Part shown: positions 42,378-54,480 of the stretch, piece after piece
How positions within the stretch are numbered: the stretch's first letter is position 1
How the letters are laid out: every line of letters begins with the position of its first letter
Assembly (NCBI GenBank): GCA_030374765.1
Contig: JARGXX010000007.1
Location: forward strand, 310,001-374,000
DNA length: 64,000 bases
Source of the DNA: Agarophyton chilense
Lineage: Eukaryota; Rhodophyta; Florideophyceae; Gracilariales; Gracilariaceae
Direction: 5' to 3'
Program-made: the position numbers and the translations under genes
The notes under the pieces: generated by a model
What the model was told of the DNA's origin: nothing
The model's input: the letters and a program-made list of their open reading frames with translations, nothing else
Databases searched by the model: none

Positions 42378-43800
42378 TGTAACCGCCTAGCAAGAACAGG
42401 GGGATGTTTCCGGGTACCTGTCCTGTGGACCGGAGCAATCCCCCTGTCTCTGCACTTGGGACTCCCACACCGATGATTGGTTGGTGTGGAACGGCCAGTT
42501 GGGATGGTGGAAGTGGAAGCGAATCTCGAGATTGAGATTTGCTTCAAAACACACCACCCCGTTCCAAAACCGGCCAAACGCCCATACCGGTCTCCGTCAC
42601 CCAAGACGGCATCGCGACCGTCCGCGGCGCCATCTCCGTCTTCCTCCGTTTGCCCCTTCTTCCTCGGCCACCGCCGCCACCCAGCACCGTCTGGCTTCCC
42701 GCTGCCGTCGCAGCTTTCGGCCGCCCTTGCCCCCGCATCACCAACCTGCCGCGCTTCGTCAAGCGCCCCATCGTCGCTCTGCCGTCGCAGCGCGCATGAA
42801 CCCTCTCCCTTGTCTGCGCCCCAACAGCCTCTTCCGCCTCTTTGTTGTCCGCCTCCATGGCCTCCGCCTTCGCGGCCTTCGACTCCACCGCCTCCGTCCC
42901 TCTCATAGCGTCGCCTGCCCAACCGCGCTGTGTCGCCCAAGCAGGCTGCGTCGCCGCAACGCACTACGTCGACTTCGACCGCGTTGTCAGGTTGAGGGTG
43001 GCCAGCCATAGCGTCATCCACGACCAGTTGGAACTGGTCTACGACCGCTTCTACGGACGCATGGGTGACGCTCTGGTCCACTTCACTGTCCAATTCTTCG
43101 GCTTCAAGGTCCAACACCGGCGCGTATACCGGCTCGCGGCTGGATGAGTCGGTATCGTCGTCAGGTCATCTCTCGAATCAAGGTTGTAGGATTCAGGTTT
43201 GGATGAAACGGTGGAACTGGTGATTCCAGATTCCAACCACGTATTATATAGACGTCATCAGAATAGACAGAGTCTTTCCTAGGGAGGTCTACTAGAAGAC
43301 GTCCCAAATTCAAGGCTGCGGGTGTAGCTTTTGGGCTTTGTCTTATGCATGAGTGGAGTTTATGCAATATTCTGATCGTCTATATAAACCCCCGAGCCGA
43401 GCGCTTCGGCGCCAACTCTGCTCGGGCAGACCACTTTTCCCCGGAAGCTCCTTGGGCACTCTCACTTCTCTCAGCCCTGTCCGGGCCTCTTTTGCCATCA
43501 ACCGTTTCTCTCTCTGCCCTGCTTCCCCCTTTCACTTTCCTTGGCGGCTTGGTCTCCCGCCGTCTTTAGCATCAACCTTTCCCCACTACGAGTGCAGCCC
43601 TGCAGTGGCTTGCGGGCGCTCGTAGGTGTTCTTCGGAGTGGTTGTATCGTTCGTTAGTGCTCCCTGGGCCTTTACTCGTTGGCCTTTTCCGCCGGCCTCT
43701 GTGGTTTTGTCTACGGTTGTAGACTGGTACCCCCTGGCATTTCGTTCTACTGGGTCTGTCACCACCCGCGCCATTAGCAGCCCAGAAAATGGCGTCCACA
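42378..43800 (+). repeat. Gypsy-H 5' LTR
   Basis: 1423 bp, TGTAACCGCC... to ...GGCGTCCACA. A TATATAAAC box is at about 43380 and a second TATATAGAC at about 43245. The GC-rich first half carries long overlapping ORFs on both strands (plus 42481-43011, minus 42203-43117) with low-complexity Pro/Arg/Ser or Gly/Asp/Glu products, repeated in the 3' LTR; they are probably not genes. The gag ATG (43789) is within its last 12 bases. Confidence 0.93.
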
Positions 43801-46800
43801 TGGTACCCCCAGCAGGGCTCCGTCACGCGTGAGTCTGTTTCTTCTTTTGATGGCTCCAACGTTGATATCAGGAAGTTTCTGTTCTACTTTGAGAATGTTG
43901 CGGCAGCTGGCACTGATGGAGGTGAAAAGGCTGTCAACCTGTTAGGCTACCTTGAGGGTGAAGTCTTCGATTTCTACTATGATAATTATGGTGTTGATGG
44001 TACGCTTTCGGAAAAAGCGAAAGATTATGGTCAAGTTAAGTCCGCTCTCATTGAGCGTTTCGGCTCTGTCGAAGAACCGGCGGAAAGAATCCGTCGGGCA
44101 GTTTCAGCACGTTAAGAGTATGCTGACCTCCTTGGGTCCTTGAAGAAGATGGACTCGCTCTTCGAACAGGCAACCTTCAATCTCGAAGCGAAGTTCGGGT
44201 TGCTTCGAAACGCCGTAATGGAATATGCGGACCTGGCCCAGTTTGTTATTTTCCGAGGTGCAGATGACTATCAAGCATTGAAGGCGTTAGTCAAAGATTT
44301 CGTTGGTGGAAAGAAAGCCCTAGGGTCTTATGGTGCTTTGAGCCCCCAGCCGGCAGCTAAGAAGGTCCTACAAAGGCCGAGGAAGAGTGAACTTCCCACA
44401 TCGGCCCCACTTGAAGATAAAGTTGAGAAGCTTGCCGAACAGATGGCGAAGCTCCATCTGATGATGAAGAAAACCCAATCAGGTGGCGCACGCTCGGAGT
44501 CAGCAGGAGAAAGAGTGTGCATATTCTGTCAGCAACCGGGGCACTACGCGAATAGGTGTCCGACGAATCCCCACCGAAACACGCGCTGCAGTTCGTGTGG
44601 AAGGGTAGGACACTCTTCGGCAAGTTGTTGGAAGAAACCGGTTGACGAAGCGTTTAAGAGGGTTTCATTCGCCCAGCCCAACTCAGAGTCCGCTCGTGAA
44701 GAGGCTCTGAAGAATAATCGTCCGGCAGAAAAGAATGAGACGAATCACGTTTCGGTTGTCGTCAATGACTCCTCCGGCGAAGAGGAACTGGTGGCAACGA
44801 CGAAAAGAGATGCGCAGGGAGCTCCGCTCCCAAAGCAGCAAAAGACTGTGCCCCTCTCTGGTATTTCACCGGTGATGTTTCCCGAAAGCCAGGTTACCAA
44901 AGGAGTGACACCAACTGGAAGAAGTACCCCTCGAGCTTCCTCCAAAGCTCGAAAAACCTCTTCGAAGACCACGAAAGCCAAGTCGAAAAAAGTCAAAATT
45001 CAGGAACATATCGCGAAGTACAATGCTTATGAGAAGCTAGCAAAGGCTCCTTCAGGATTAACCTTCGGTAGGTTAGCTCGTGGAGACGCTGAGCAAGCAA
45101 AGAAAGACCTTCGTCGCATACTAGCTGGAAGCTTTTCCGGGCGAAGAATCAATTACGCCCACGTGCAGGCCTTGCCCCCGTCTTTGAAGGTTGTCAATGT
45201 CTCCGTGCATGGAACCAAGTCTCAGGCCTTGTTAGACTCAGGGGCCATACCCAATCTGATGTCCGTTGCGTTGTGTCACAGATTGTCTCTAGAAATGAGG
45301 CCTTCCAATAGAAGGATCGTGGTAGCAGACGGGACAAAGTCGTTGCTTCGTGGTGGATTGAAGAACGTGCCGATTGAGTTCGGTTCTCTGCGAGTACCTT
45401 TGGACTTTTTGGTGGTAGAAAATCCACCCTTTCATTTGATTGTTGGATGCCCCACGTTAGAAGCAGTACAAGCTTGTCTTGACCTTGGAACGCAACAAGT
45501 ATCGATGAAGTTCGATGACGAGGCCACGACTTTGCCGCTCGAATACCATCGGCCCGGAGCCGATTTGTTCGACGAACTGTCATCTACAGATAGTGCAGAC
45601 TTCACTTCCGACACTGATGCTTTGATCTCTGATAGCAGCACCGAGGAAGAAGAGGAACCCATTCACGATAAGAAGAAGAATCTTAATACTTCAGCTTACG
45701 CGTTGGCGACCATTCAAGACAGCAGTTCCCCATCTTCTTGGAGCAGGAAATTTCTGAGCAGACTCCCAGACTATGACGCAGCAGAAGAAATTACTTGCTG
45801 GCATGATTTGGCTACAGTGCGTCCCTTATACATGGCCGAGATTGAGAGTTTGTGTCCAACTTGGACATTAGAAGACGAGCCCGCCTTGCCTTCTGTCGAG
45901 CTGGAGCAGATAGAACAGGCCGTCGCTGAGCAAGTACAAGTGCAACAAGCCTTGGATGAGGAGACAGATGACGAAAATTCTAATGGTTCCCCTCCACCTG
46001 ATCCTCATTTCATTCTTCCAGTAAGAAATGACGTTGTTCTTCTGCATCCCGAAGACATTGATGGAAACCCAGATAGCCTCATTTTTAGAGTGTATCGTCG
46101 TTACCCCGAATTGTTGCCAGGTGACCCGATACATGCTGAAACTAGAGATCTACCATATGGAAATATGGGTGTCCTAGAGCTTGACGACCAGGGAGAATAG
46201 ATTGTTCGGTTCGCAGCCGGATGGCCTATCCCGGACATTGGAGATGACGACCTGTCTCACGCGCCACCTGTAGCAACGGCAGAACGCGAGGGTGGTGGTG
46301 AGCTAGCCCTTGAAGGCCCGAACCCGTCATCGTTTCAGAGTTCTTCTACGGACACTAGCGTTCAGCTGAGAGACAGGGTGGGCCTCGTCTTGATGGACGA
46401 TGCCGACCAAGAGAACGTTAGTGCCCATTCCTCTCCTGAAGAAATGCAAATGTCCGAGACACCCCTTTACCGTGATCCCATCCTTACTATCCCGATTAAG
46501 GATGAGGTTCAATTGCTGCCAAAAGAGGGAGGAGAACCAATAGACGATTTTCTGGAGGTTCGTATCCGGATTCGATACCCTGTTCCCCTACCTGCTCATC
46601 CGCCTCACTTGGGAGCTCACAACCTTCCTTTTAATCGTACTGGAATGATTGAGGAAGATGACGATGGTCATTATGTGATCTCATTTGAAGAAGAACTACC
46701 ACCTGAAGAGTATACGAGTCGGCCCCCGCTCTCCGTGGGTGGAGAAGACGAGGATCCGAATAGACCACCCGCAGAAACTGGCGAAAGATTGCATCAACAG

Positions 46801-49752
46801 AAGAAGGAAGATTCGGAAGCAGGAATTGGCCGAAGTGATACGAACCCCGACATAAATCGGGAAAAGTCCGCGAAAATATGTGTTACTGGTTGCATGAGTC
46901 ATGATGACATTGTGTGCCCACAATCAGAAGATGAGTATTCATGGCAAATGCCCACGAAAATGAAACGAGATGAGAACTCGAACGTCATCGAGAACTTTGC
47001 GCCTGATGCAAGTCAGGAAGAATTGATTGTTGAAAGACTTGTCCATTTGCCTAATGAGGTACAAGACCGGATCCGTTCCATTCTGGGGAGCCTCGATGTT
47101 GTAGCATGGTCTTTGTATGATCTCAGACCGACCAATGTTCCTGTCATGCACGAGTTCACAGTGACATGTGATGCCCCGCTCCATTCAAGAGTTAGGAGAC
47201 TCCCGCCCAGATATGACCAAGTTGTTCGAGAGGAAGTGGACAAGATGCTAAAAGCCGGCATAATCAAGCCATGCACTTCCCCCTGGTCTTTTCCTGTGGT
47301 CATAGCTACCAAGAAGGATGGCAGACCAAGGTTTTGCATTGACTACAGACCGTTGAATAATGTGATGAAAGCCGACCGCTGGCCTCTGCCGCACATGGAG
47401 CAGATATTCGACGATTTGGGAGGTTGTTCATTTTTCACCACCTTGGACCTTTTCTCCGGGTATTGGCAGATAAGAATGTCGCCCAAATGCAAGGAAATGA
47501 CGGCATTCATTTGCAGACAGGGAACGTTTCAATTTGAAGTCATGCCTTTTGGTCTGATGAACGCTCCGTCAACCTTCCAAAGAATGATGGACTCCATTCT
47601 CAGCAAGGTACCGTTCGCCCGCGTTTACAGCGATGACGTAGTGATCTTCTCCAAGTCATTGGAAGAGCATGTCGAACATGTTGAATACGTGTTGAGAATT
47701 GTAGCGTCACATCGATTGAAGCTAAAGATATCCAAGTGTCATTTCGCTCAGCCAAAGATAGAACTCCTGGGGCACGTAGTGGATAAGAACGGCGTGGCCG
47801 TTGACACAAAGAAGATTGAAGCTATTCAACAGGCCCCGATCCCTTCCAATACCACTGAACTCAGAAGCTTTTTAGGATTGGCTGGGTACTACAGACGATT
47901 CATCACCCACTTTGCCGACACGGCTGCTGTACTTCATGCTTAAACAACTGGCAACCGCAAATTGAATTTCACCGATGAGATGCTGGAAGCTTTCAACACC
48001 CTTAAGCAGAAACTTACCAGCCCGCCGGTGTTAGCATTCCCGGACTTCAGTGTACCTTTTCGTGTTGAGACCGACGCCTCTTCCGTTGCATTGGGAGCGG
48101 TCCTCGCGCAGAAGAAATCGGATGGGATGTTTCATCCGATACAGTACGCCAGTAAGACGATGACGGCGGCAGAAAGAAGGTATGTAGTCTGTGAACAAGA
48201 AGCGCTTGCAGTTATCTTCACATTGAAAAAGTTCAGGATGTATCTCCTTGGAACTCAGCCCTTTCAGTTGCTCACTGATCATCAAGCCCTCAGGTATGCA
48301 TTCAAGAAGAAGGATGTTCATGGCCGACTGGCTAGGTGGTTGGACTTTCTCGCTGAGTATGAGTTCGAGATTGGCTACAGACCAGGAGCCAAGAATAGGG
48401 CAGCCGACTACTTGTCTAGATACTCCGTTGCCCAAAACACTGAAAGAGAAGAAAAAGATGTTCCCACGACGATGACCGTCGAGACCGATACCACGTTTGA
48501 GGAGATTGAAGACTTCTACGCGGACATTGGTCGACATTTGAGTATGATGCCGATGAAGGAAAGTGACCCTAAGATGGTAGCAGCCACGAAGAGAAGTAGC
48601 AAGAATTTCATGGTGTGGAACGGGTTGTTGTATCGAAGAACCGGTGCCGGTCTTCGAGGGGTTCCACCCGTGATTGAAAGGATTAGGTTGCTGAAGACCT
48701 TTCACGATGACATAGGACGTTGGGACTTGCGGACCACTCGTAGATTTATCCGTGAAAGATTCTGGTGGCCAAACGTCGTGTCCGATATCGTGGAATATGT
48801 CAAAAGCTGCAAAGCATGCCAGTTCATGGGACCCAATCCATCTTACCGCGCTGGTCAAAGAAATCCTCTTACGGATGTGTTTCACACCTTCTCCATCGAC
48901 TTTGCTGGCCCGTACCGTCCGACGAAGAGTGGCAACCGATTCCTGCTAATTGGAGTAGAACACTTGACTGGATGGCCTATAGCAGTAGCCTCCAGATACT
49001 CTACGGCAACGGAGGTCTTCAAATTCATTAGAAGCGAGATCGTGAGTCCGTTTGGATACCCGCGAACTATCATGTCAGACAATGCAACTTCGTTTCTAGC
49101 CAAGTCCGTTCAGGAATATTTGACCAAGAACGGCATTGAATTGAAGCCTGTTCTGGCTTACGCCCCGATGTCGAATGGGCGTGCAGAACGAATGGTTGGG
49201 ACTATCAAGAAGTCCCTTGAGAAGATCGTACATGGAAATAATATGGAATGGGACGACGCACTCCCCGAGGTTCTGTTTGGATATAGAAGCCGACAACTGA
49301 GGGAAGGATTCTCACCCTTCCAACTGATGTATGGATGTCCTCCACGCATGCATCGCAGTGACCCTCGTGCATTAGTAAAGTTTCCTCATGAAGAACATCG
49401 AAGGATCGAAGTTCAAGCCGCTACAGTCGGTAGGGCGATGCGAGTAGCTCGCCAGCCGATTAGGAAAGATGACTCTCGCTACGGCCATAGGTTCTCAGTT
49501 GGAGATCTCGTCCTAGTGATGAAAGGAGAAGCACTCAATCCTTCTTTCAAATGGCCTGCTTATGTCACAAGGTTCTATGGGCCATGCCGTGTCATTAAGG
49601 CGAATCATCCGCGTTATCAACTAGTGTCGTCAGGTAAGAGAGTGTCTCGCAAAGGAATTCATGCCCGAAGACTGAAGCTCTACAACAAACGACCACAACA
49701 TTTAGAAGATCATGGCCAGGAACCAAAGAAGGCTCACACCACGACACACTAG
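43789..49752 (+). pseudogene. gag-pol: Gypsy-H gag-pol polyprotein, one frame with three stops
   Basis: A single frame of 1988 codons from ATG 43789 (in the LTR) to TAG 49752, interrupted only by in-frame TAA (44113), TAG (46198) and TAA (47941). Domains: gag with two zinc knuckles (CIFCQQPGHYANRC and CSSCGRVGHSSASC, about 44520-44630); protease LLDSGAIPNLMS (about 45230); RT (KKDGRPRFCIDYRPLN, FFTTLDLFSGYWQI, FGLMNAPSTFQ, RVYSDDVVIF, about 47200-47800); RNase H (VETDASSVALGAVLA, LTDHQALRY, AADYLSRY); integrase (FHDDIGRWDL, CKACQF; DDE in FSIDFAGPY, IMSDNATSF, SNGRAERM); and a GPF-like tail. The second zinc-site His is Arg (GRWD). There are no frameshifts. The two gag/protease stops could be CAA or CAG changed by C-to-T. 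Confidence 0.93.
43801..43817 (+). promoter_or_regulatory. Gypsy-H primer-binding site
   Basis: TGGTACCCCCAGCAGGG directly follows the LTR's terminal CA, the standard place for the tRNA 3'-end complement. The tRNA was not identified. It is also codons 5-10 of gag. Confidence 0.75.
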
Positions 49753-49789
49753 TCGTTATTTTTCGGTCGCCCCGGCGAAGCGACCGCTG

Positions 49790-49801
49790 AGCAAGGGGGT
49801 G
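49790..49801 (+). promoter_or_regulatory. Gypsy-H polypurine tract
   Basis: AGCAAGGGGGTG immediately precedes the 3' LTR start at 49802. Confidence 0.75.
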
Positions 49802-51224
49802 TGTAACCGCCCAGCAAGGACAGGGGGATGTCTCCCGGTACCTGTCCTGTGGACCGCAGCAATCCCCCTGTCCCTGCACCTGGGACTCCCACACCGATGA
49901 TTGGTTGGTGTGGAACGGCCAGTTGGGATGATGGAAGTGGAAGCGAATCTCGAGATTGAGATTTGCTCCAAAACACACCACCCCGTTCCAAAACCGGCAA
50001 AACGCCCATACCGGTCTCCGTCACCCAAGACGGCGTCGCGACCGTCCGCGGCGCCATCTCCGTCTTCCTCCGTTTGCCCCTTCTTCCTCGGCCACCGCCG
50101 CCCCCCAGCACCGTCTGGCTCCCCGCTGTCGTCGCAGCTTTCGGCCGCCCTTGCGCCCGCATCACCAACCTGCCGCGCTTCGTCAAGCGCCCCATCGTCG
50201 CTCTGCCGTCGCAGCGCGCATGAACCCTCTCCCTTGTCTGCGCCCCAACAGCCTCTTCCGCCTCTTTGTTGTCCGCCTCCATGGCCTCCGCCTTCGCGGC
50301 CTTCGCCTCCACCGCCTCCGTCCCTCTCATAGCGTCGCGTGCCCAACCGCGCTGTGTCGCCCAAGCAGGCTGCGTCGCCGCAATGCACTGCGTCGACTTC
50401 GACCGCGTTGTCAGGTTGAGGGTGGCCAGCCATAACGTCATCCACGACCAGTTGGAACTGGTCTACGACCGCTTCTACGGACGCATGGGTGATGCTCTGG
50501 TCCACTTCACTGTCCAATTTTTCGGCTTCAAGGTCCAACACCGGCGCGTATACCGGCTCGCGGCTGGATGAGTCGGTATCGTCGTCAGGTCATCTCTCGA
50601 ATCAAGGTTGTAGGATTCACGTTTGGATGAAACGGTGGAACTGGTGATTCCAGATTCCAACCACGTATTATATAGACGTCATCAGAATAGACAGAGCCTT
50701 TCCTAGGGAGGTCTACTAGAAGACGTCCCAAATTCAAGGCTGCGGGTGTAGCTTTTGGGCTTTGTCTTATGCATGAGTGGAGTTTATGCAATATTCTGAT
50801 CGTCTATATAAACCCCCGAGCCGAGCGCTTCGGCGCCAACTCTGCTCGGGCAAACCACTTTTCCCCGGAAGCTCCTTGGGCACCCTCACTTCTCTCAGCC
50901 CTGTCCGGGCCTCTTTTGCCATCAACCGTTTCTCTCTCTGCCCTGCTTCCCCCTTTCACTTTCCTTGGCGGCTTGGTCTCCCGCCGTCTTTAGCATCAAC
51001 CTTTCCCCACTACGAGTGCAGCCCTGCAGTGGCTTGCGGGCGCTCGTAGGTGTTCTTCGGAGTGGTTGTATCGTTTGTTAGTGCTCCCTGGGCCTTTACT
51101 CGTTGGCCTTTTCCGCCGGCCTCTGTGGTTTTGTCTACGGTTGTAGACTGGTACCCCCTGGCATTTCGTTCTACTGGGTCTGTCACCACCCGCGCCATTA
51201 GCAGCCCAGAAAATGGCGTCCACA
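49802..51224 (+). repeat. Gypsy-H 3' LTR
   Basis: 1423 bp, colinear and equal in length to the 5' LTR without indels that I can see; most differences are C/T or G/A. Because it contains the gag ATG, transcripts leaving this LTR would start MAST and then read flanking DNA, stopping soon. Confidence 0.93.
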
Positions 51225-51807
51225 ATTCCCATCACCTAACCCTCGAAACCCCCAAAGATCTTTTCGCCTAAATCAGCAGAAGCATGCAACAACTTTCGTT
51301 TGAAACATGGGCAGATTGAAACCTCTAAAACTTTCCCACTTCTACTGGTGCGTTTTTGTTTTCCATCGCACTATGCAAATCACCGGTAACATTACCTACA
51401 TTTGTCAACCACAGCACAATAATACTACCGAGACAATCTGTACTTTTCTTCGTAGTGCGTACTGGAGCACGCAAAGACACAGATTCTCAAAGTATTTGAT
51501 TAGTGGTGTGGTGGTTCTAGGAAACATTTCTATCCGACGTGAGATCATCTGTAGGACTTGACGATTCTCGCATAGTCTAGTTCACATTGACCAACACCAA
51601 GAAGTTAGTGTGTTACAAGTGTTTCGATCTCCGTTCGCTGTCACCGAGCTTGTCCTTTCCAACACCTCCGTCAGAGCTGCCATGGTAGATTCTGCGCTTC
51701 AAGTTTGTAAGAAACTTGTAGACCATCGGACAAAACCCAAATTTAGTGAAGCTACAAATTATGGTTTCAGTAGATACAGCACGATACGCCGCAACAGCTA
51801 GTTTCAG
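51225..51807. other. Spacer right of Gypsy-H
   Basis: No gene or repeat recognised. It probably continues the sequence at 42125-42377, into which Gypsy-H inserted. Confidence 0.5.
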
Positions 51808-52553
51808 TTAGAACATAATGTAAGCATTTAGGAACTTTCCGGTAAGGAGAAAGATATCGTGAAGTTCTCTGGTCTTGGTTTTTAACCTTTTGTTGATCAA
51901 AAAATCGCAGGTTTGCAGAAAGTAGAACGTAATTGTGGGGAGCTGTATGATATGAACATTGAACGCATCGAAACCGTCACGCCAGCGATGAACTTTCCGA
52001 GAACTGTGCCCATGCCGAAGCAGGAAAATAGAATCGTCTTTGGGAATAAATCTTCTCAAATACTACGCGAAATAATATACAAATGCTGACAATGTTTCTC
52101 GATTCATTGACTGTTTCTTCGTGCAACGTACCATGTTGCCATTTGAGATCCAGTTATCACTGCACAGCCATCTGTTCATTGGGGGAGCAACATACCTGTT
52201 TCATTATCAACTTAATTCATCCACGATGGTATGGCTCTTTTTCCGGCGGCAATGAAAAACGGTGGAGTCATTAGTCCTGCAGCAGAAGTGGCGATACGCG
52301 CTGTAGAGTGCTTACCGTTTTCCTTTGTATTGTGGCGTCGTCCTGAAAAGTGAGTGTCCTTCGGACTGAACAGTTTGACTTTTTTCTCATACAGGGCGTT
52401 GACGCTCGTTGTTTTGTCGAGATTCCAGATGCGCATGTGGTCATAAAATATCTGGGGTTTTTTCAAATGCAACGCTTGCAGCGTACGATCTAGAGTCTTG
52501 AATGTGAGGCATATTCTCACCCTCGGAACATTTAAGGGACATATGTTCCGCAT
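51808..52553 (-). pseudogene. DDE_1 (pogo-like) transposase remnant
   Basis: Two minus-strand pieces resemble the DDE_1/pogo endonuclease. The first (52553-52212) has IWNLDKTTSVNALYE, like the usual WNxDETG, and HSTARIATSAAGLMTPPFF. The second (52059-51808) has LLRHGHSSR, where the second catalytic Asp is normally in LLVDGHxSH, and HIIQLPTITFYFLQTCD. The catalytic acids are altered and the frames broken. No terminal inverted repeats were identified. Confidence 0.65.
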
Positions 52554-53559
52554 TGCGGTATGTTAGTGAACGATTTTGGGCTCTTTAGTACCTCAGTGAA
52601 TCGTAGGAGGGTATACCCGTCTTTTACACTGGTCTGGGTTCCTTGCAAATTGCGGCCAAGAGGCTTTTCTCTTCGTGGGCGCCAAGGGCAAGGCCCCGGC
52701 TGGCTGCAAATAACACACGTTTCACGATTGCGTCTTTTTCTGGCTTAAGAAGGAGAGTTTACCTTCTTTGTTTGTACATAGTAGGGTGGAAAAGGCGGTG
52801 AAGTTTCTCTTTCGCATTCGTTTTTAGCGCATGTTGAATTCGGTAAGCTGCGGTACGGGAGAAAGTACATGTGGACGCTACGGTACGACCTGAAACGCTT
52901 CGCTTGAGTAATTCCCATGCTCGATGGCGTTTGTTTTGCTGTTCGGAAAGGTCCTCGATTTATCGCTTCAGCCGCGCGGTGTGCCTTCTCATAGAAAGTG
53001 ACATGGCACAGAACGAAGGTGAGGCTTGGGTTGAGAGAGTTGTTTTGCGGAGTGGCTGTATGAAGGCGAGATTGATCTCGAGACAAGCAGAATCTTGCCC
53101 ATTGCCCGTTTATTGGTTGGGAGGTGGATCGTCCCCAATGAAGCCGGTTCTCAAATAAAGCCGGGATGATCGCTAATCCAGCTTGAGATCTATGAAAAGG
53201 CAACGCTGCAGTGCAATCTGAAAGATGTATAAAATTCCAAATCAATCTGATCCAATCTAAGTTTGAAGAGGTGATGGGCCCAGCTGGCAGTTTTAAGAAA
53301 TCTTCTTAAACTGAAACTTTCAACTGCAACAATTCCGGTTTCACTTTTTGACATCTTGAAGTTTTCCTTTGCCTCTGATGAAGGCATAAAACTACTAAAT
53401 CTAATCTAGAATTTTGAAACTGATCTTTCGTGATAGAAAAGTATGAGATTGGTTTTGGATAAGAAGTCGAAGACAAAACCGACACAGAAAGAACGGAAGA
53501 AGCAACAAGATTCGGATGAGGAGAAAACTCTCGAGAACGTTTAACGATACTAACAAACT
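52554..53559. other. Region before Copia-4a, no gene recognised
   Basis: It holds small ORFs on both strands without recognisable motifs. A 5' LTR of Copia-4a might lie here, but I could not align one to LTR-4. Confidence 0.45.
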
Positions 53560-54480
53560 GGGCTGTCGTGCATTATACATTCTGTGGAAGAGTCTTGCGG
53601 GGTGCCCTTCATCGATGCCAAGGAGCCGTCTGTTGTGTGGAAACGATTTAAAGACATATTCCAAATGATGTGCATAGCCAACTTTAATGCACTACTAGAG
53701 CAGTACCAGTAAATTTGAATGTCGTCTTCAGGGACAGTAATGGAGTACTTCAACCGGTTGAAAGTGATGAAGTACAAGCTAAACAGCTTTGGACGCGTAG
53801 TTAGAAACGTGAGGAAGACAAGGCTGTTGTTGAGAGAGTCGGTTTAGAAATTTAAAGTCACAGCTGAGGGGAATTGCGGAACTGGAAAAAAATTATGAAA
53901 GATTTATATCTTTTGACTGCGTAAGAAGCGCAACTCGAACGAGATGGTCTAAAAAGGACGCAAGGAGAATGTGAAACATTGTAAGTGCGCATAATGCATT
54001 GCAAGTCGACGAGAACTTGTTTGTTCTCTAACAAAAAAAGCCATCTAAAGAAGTATTTTGCTGGAGAAATCTAAGAAGCATGGAATACAAAAGGGAAAAG
54101 GATAACATGAAGAATAGATATCGTTCTTTGGACCAGGAGAGTATAGGTCACAATGCGTGTGACCCCTTTATCATATCACATCTTCTGCAGAAGCAAGTAC
54201 AGTACGTCTTGAAGGAGGACCGGCAGTGTCTGGACTCTGGTGCTTCAAGACGCATTGCCAAATTTGACAAGGCCTTCAATGGCGGATTACGGAGGGCTGA
54301 TAGACGACACATATCGATGGGACATGGATAGGAGTTTGCTGTCAAGGGTCAAAAGAAATTGGATGTGGTAGTGAAGATGAAGGTAGAATGGAGCAGATCA
54401 GTCTAGGCGGTGTTCTATACACACCCGAGCTGATATGCAAGCTTCTATCGGGCAGAGCTGTCAAAAAGAAATGAATCGTG
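53560..54480 (+). pseudogene. Copia-4a gag and protease fragments
   Basis: Gag-like pieces: SVVWKRFKDIFQMMCIANF, stops, then GTVMEYFNRLKVMKYKLN. The protease lies in frame 54080-54331: RQCLDSGASRRIAKF carries the Asp-Ser-Gly active site, as in other Copia proteases. Downstream, GGVLYTPELICKLLSG-like codons (about 54410) match the end of a Copia protease. No CCHC knuckle is visible. Confidence 0.7.

Larger units (their letters stand above)
42378..51224 (+). mobile_element. Gypsy-H: young full-length Ty3/Gypsy element
   Basis: An 8.85-kb element with two 1423-bp LTRs, a PBS, one gag-pol frame and a PPT. By eye the LTRs differ at roughly 28 positions (about 98% identical), so it is the youngest LTR element here. 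Candidate target duplication ATTCT (42373-42377) and ATTCC (51225-51229), imperfect by one base. There is no chromodomain. Confidence 0.93.

Noticed and set aside
42203-43117. 304-residue minus-strand ORF in the Gypsy-H 5' LTR
   Set aside because: Low-complexity Gly/Asp/Glu/Arg product from a GC-rich LTR. It is repeated in the other LTR and has no domain.
43789-49752. Alternative genetic code with TAA/TAG read as Gln
   Set aside because: TAA is used as a normal stop in the LPMO gene, followed by further stops, and the Tc1 transposase is clean. Three stops in one retroelement are better explained by mutation.
52554-53160. Small ORFs between the pogo remnant and Copia-4a
   Set aside because: Mutually overlapping, without domain or repeat support.
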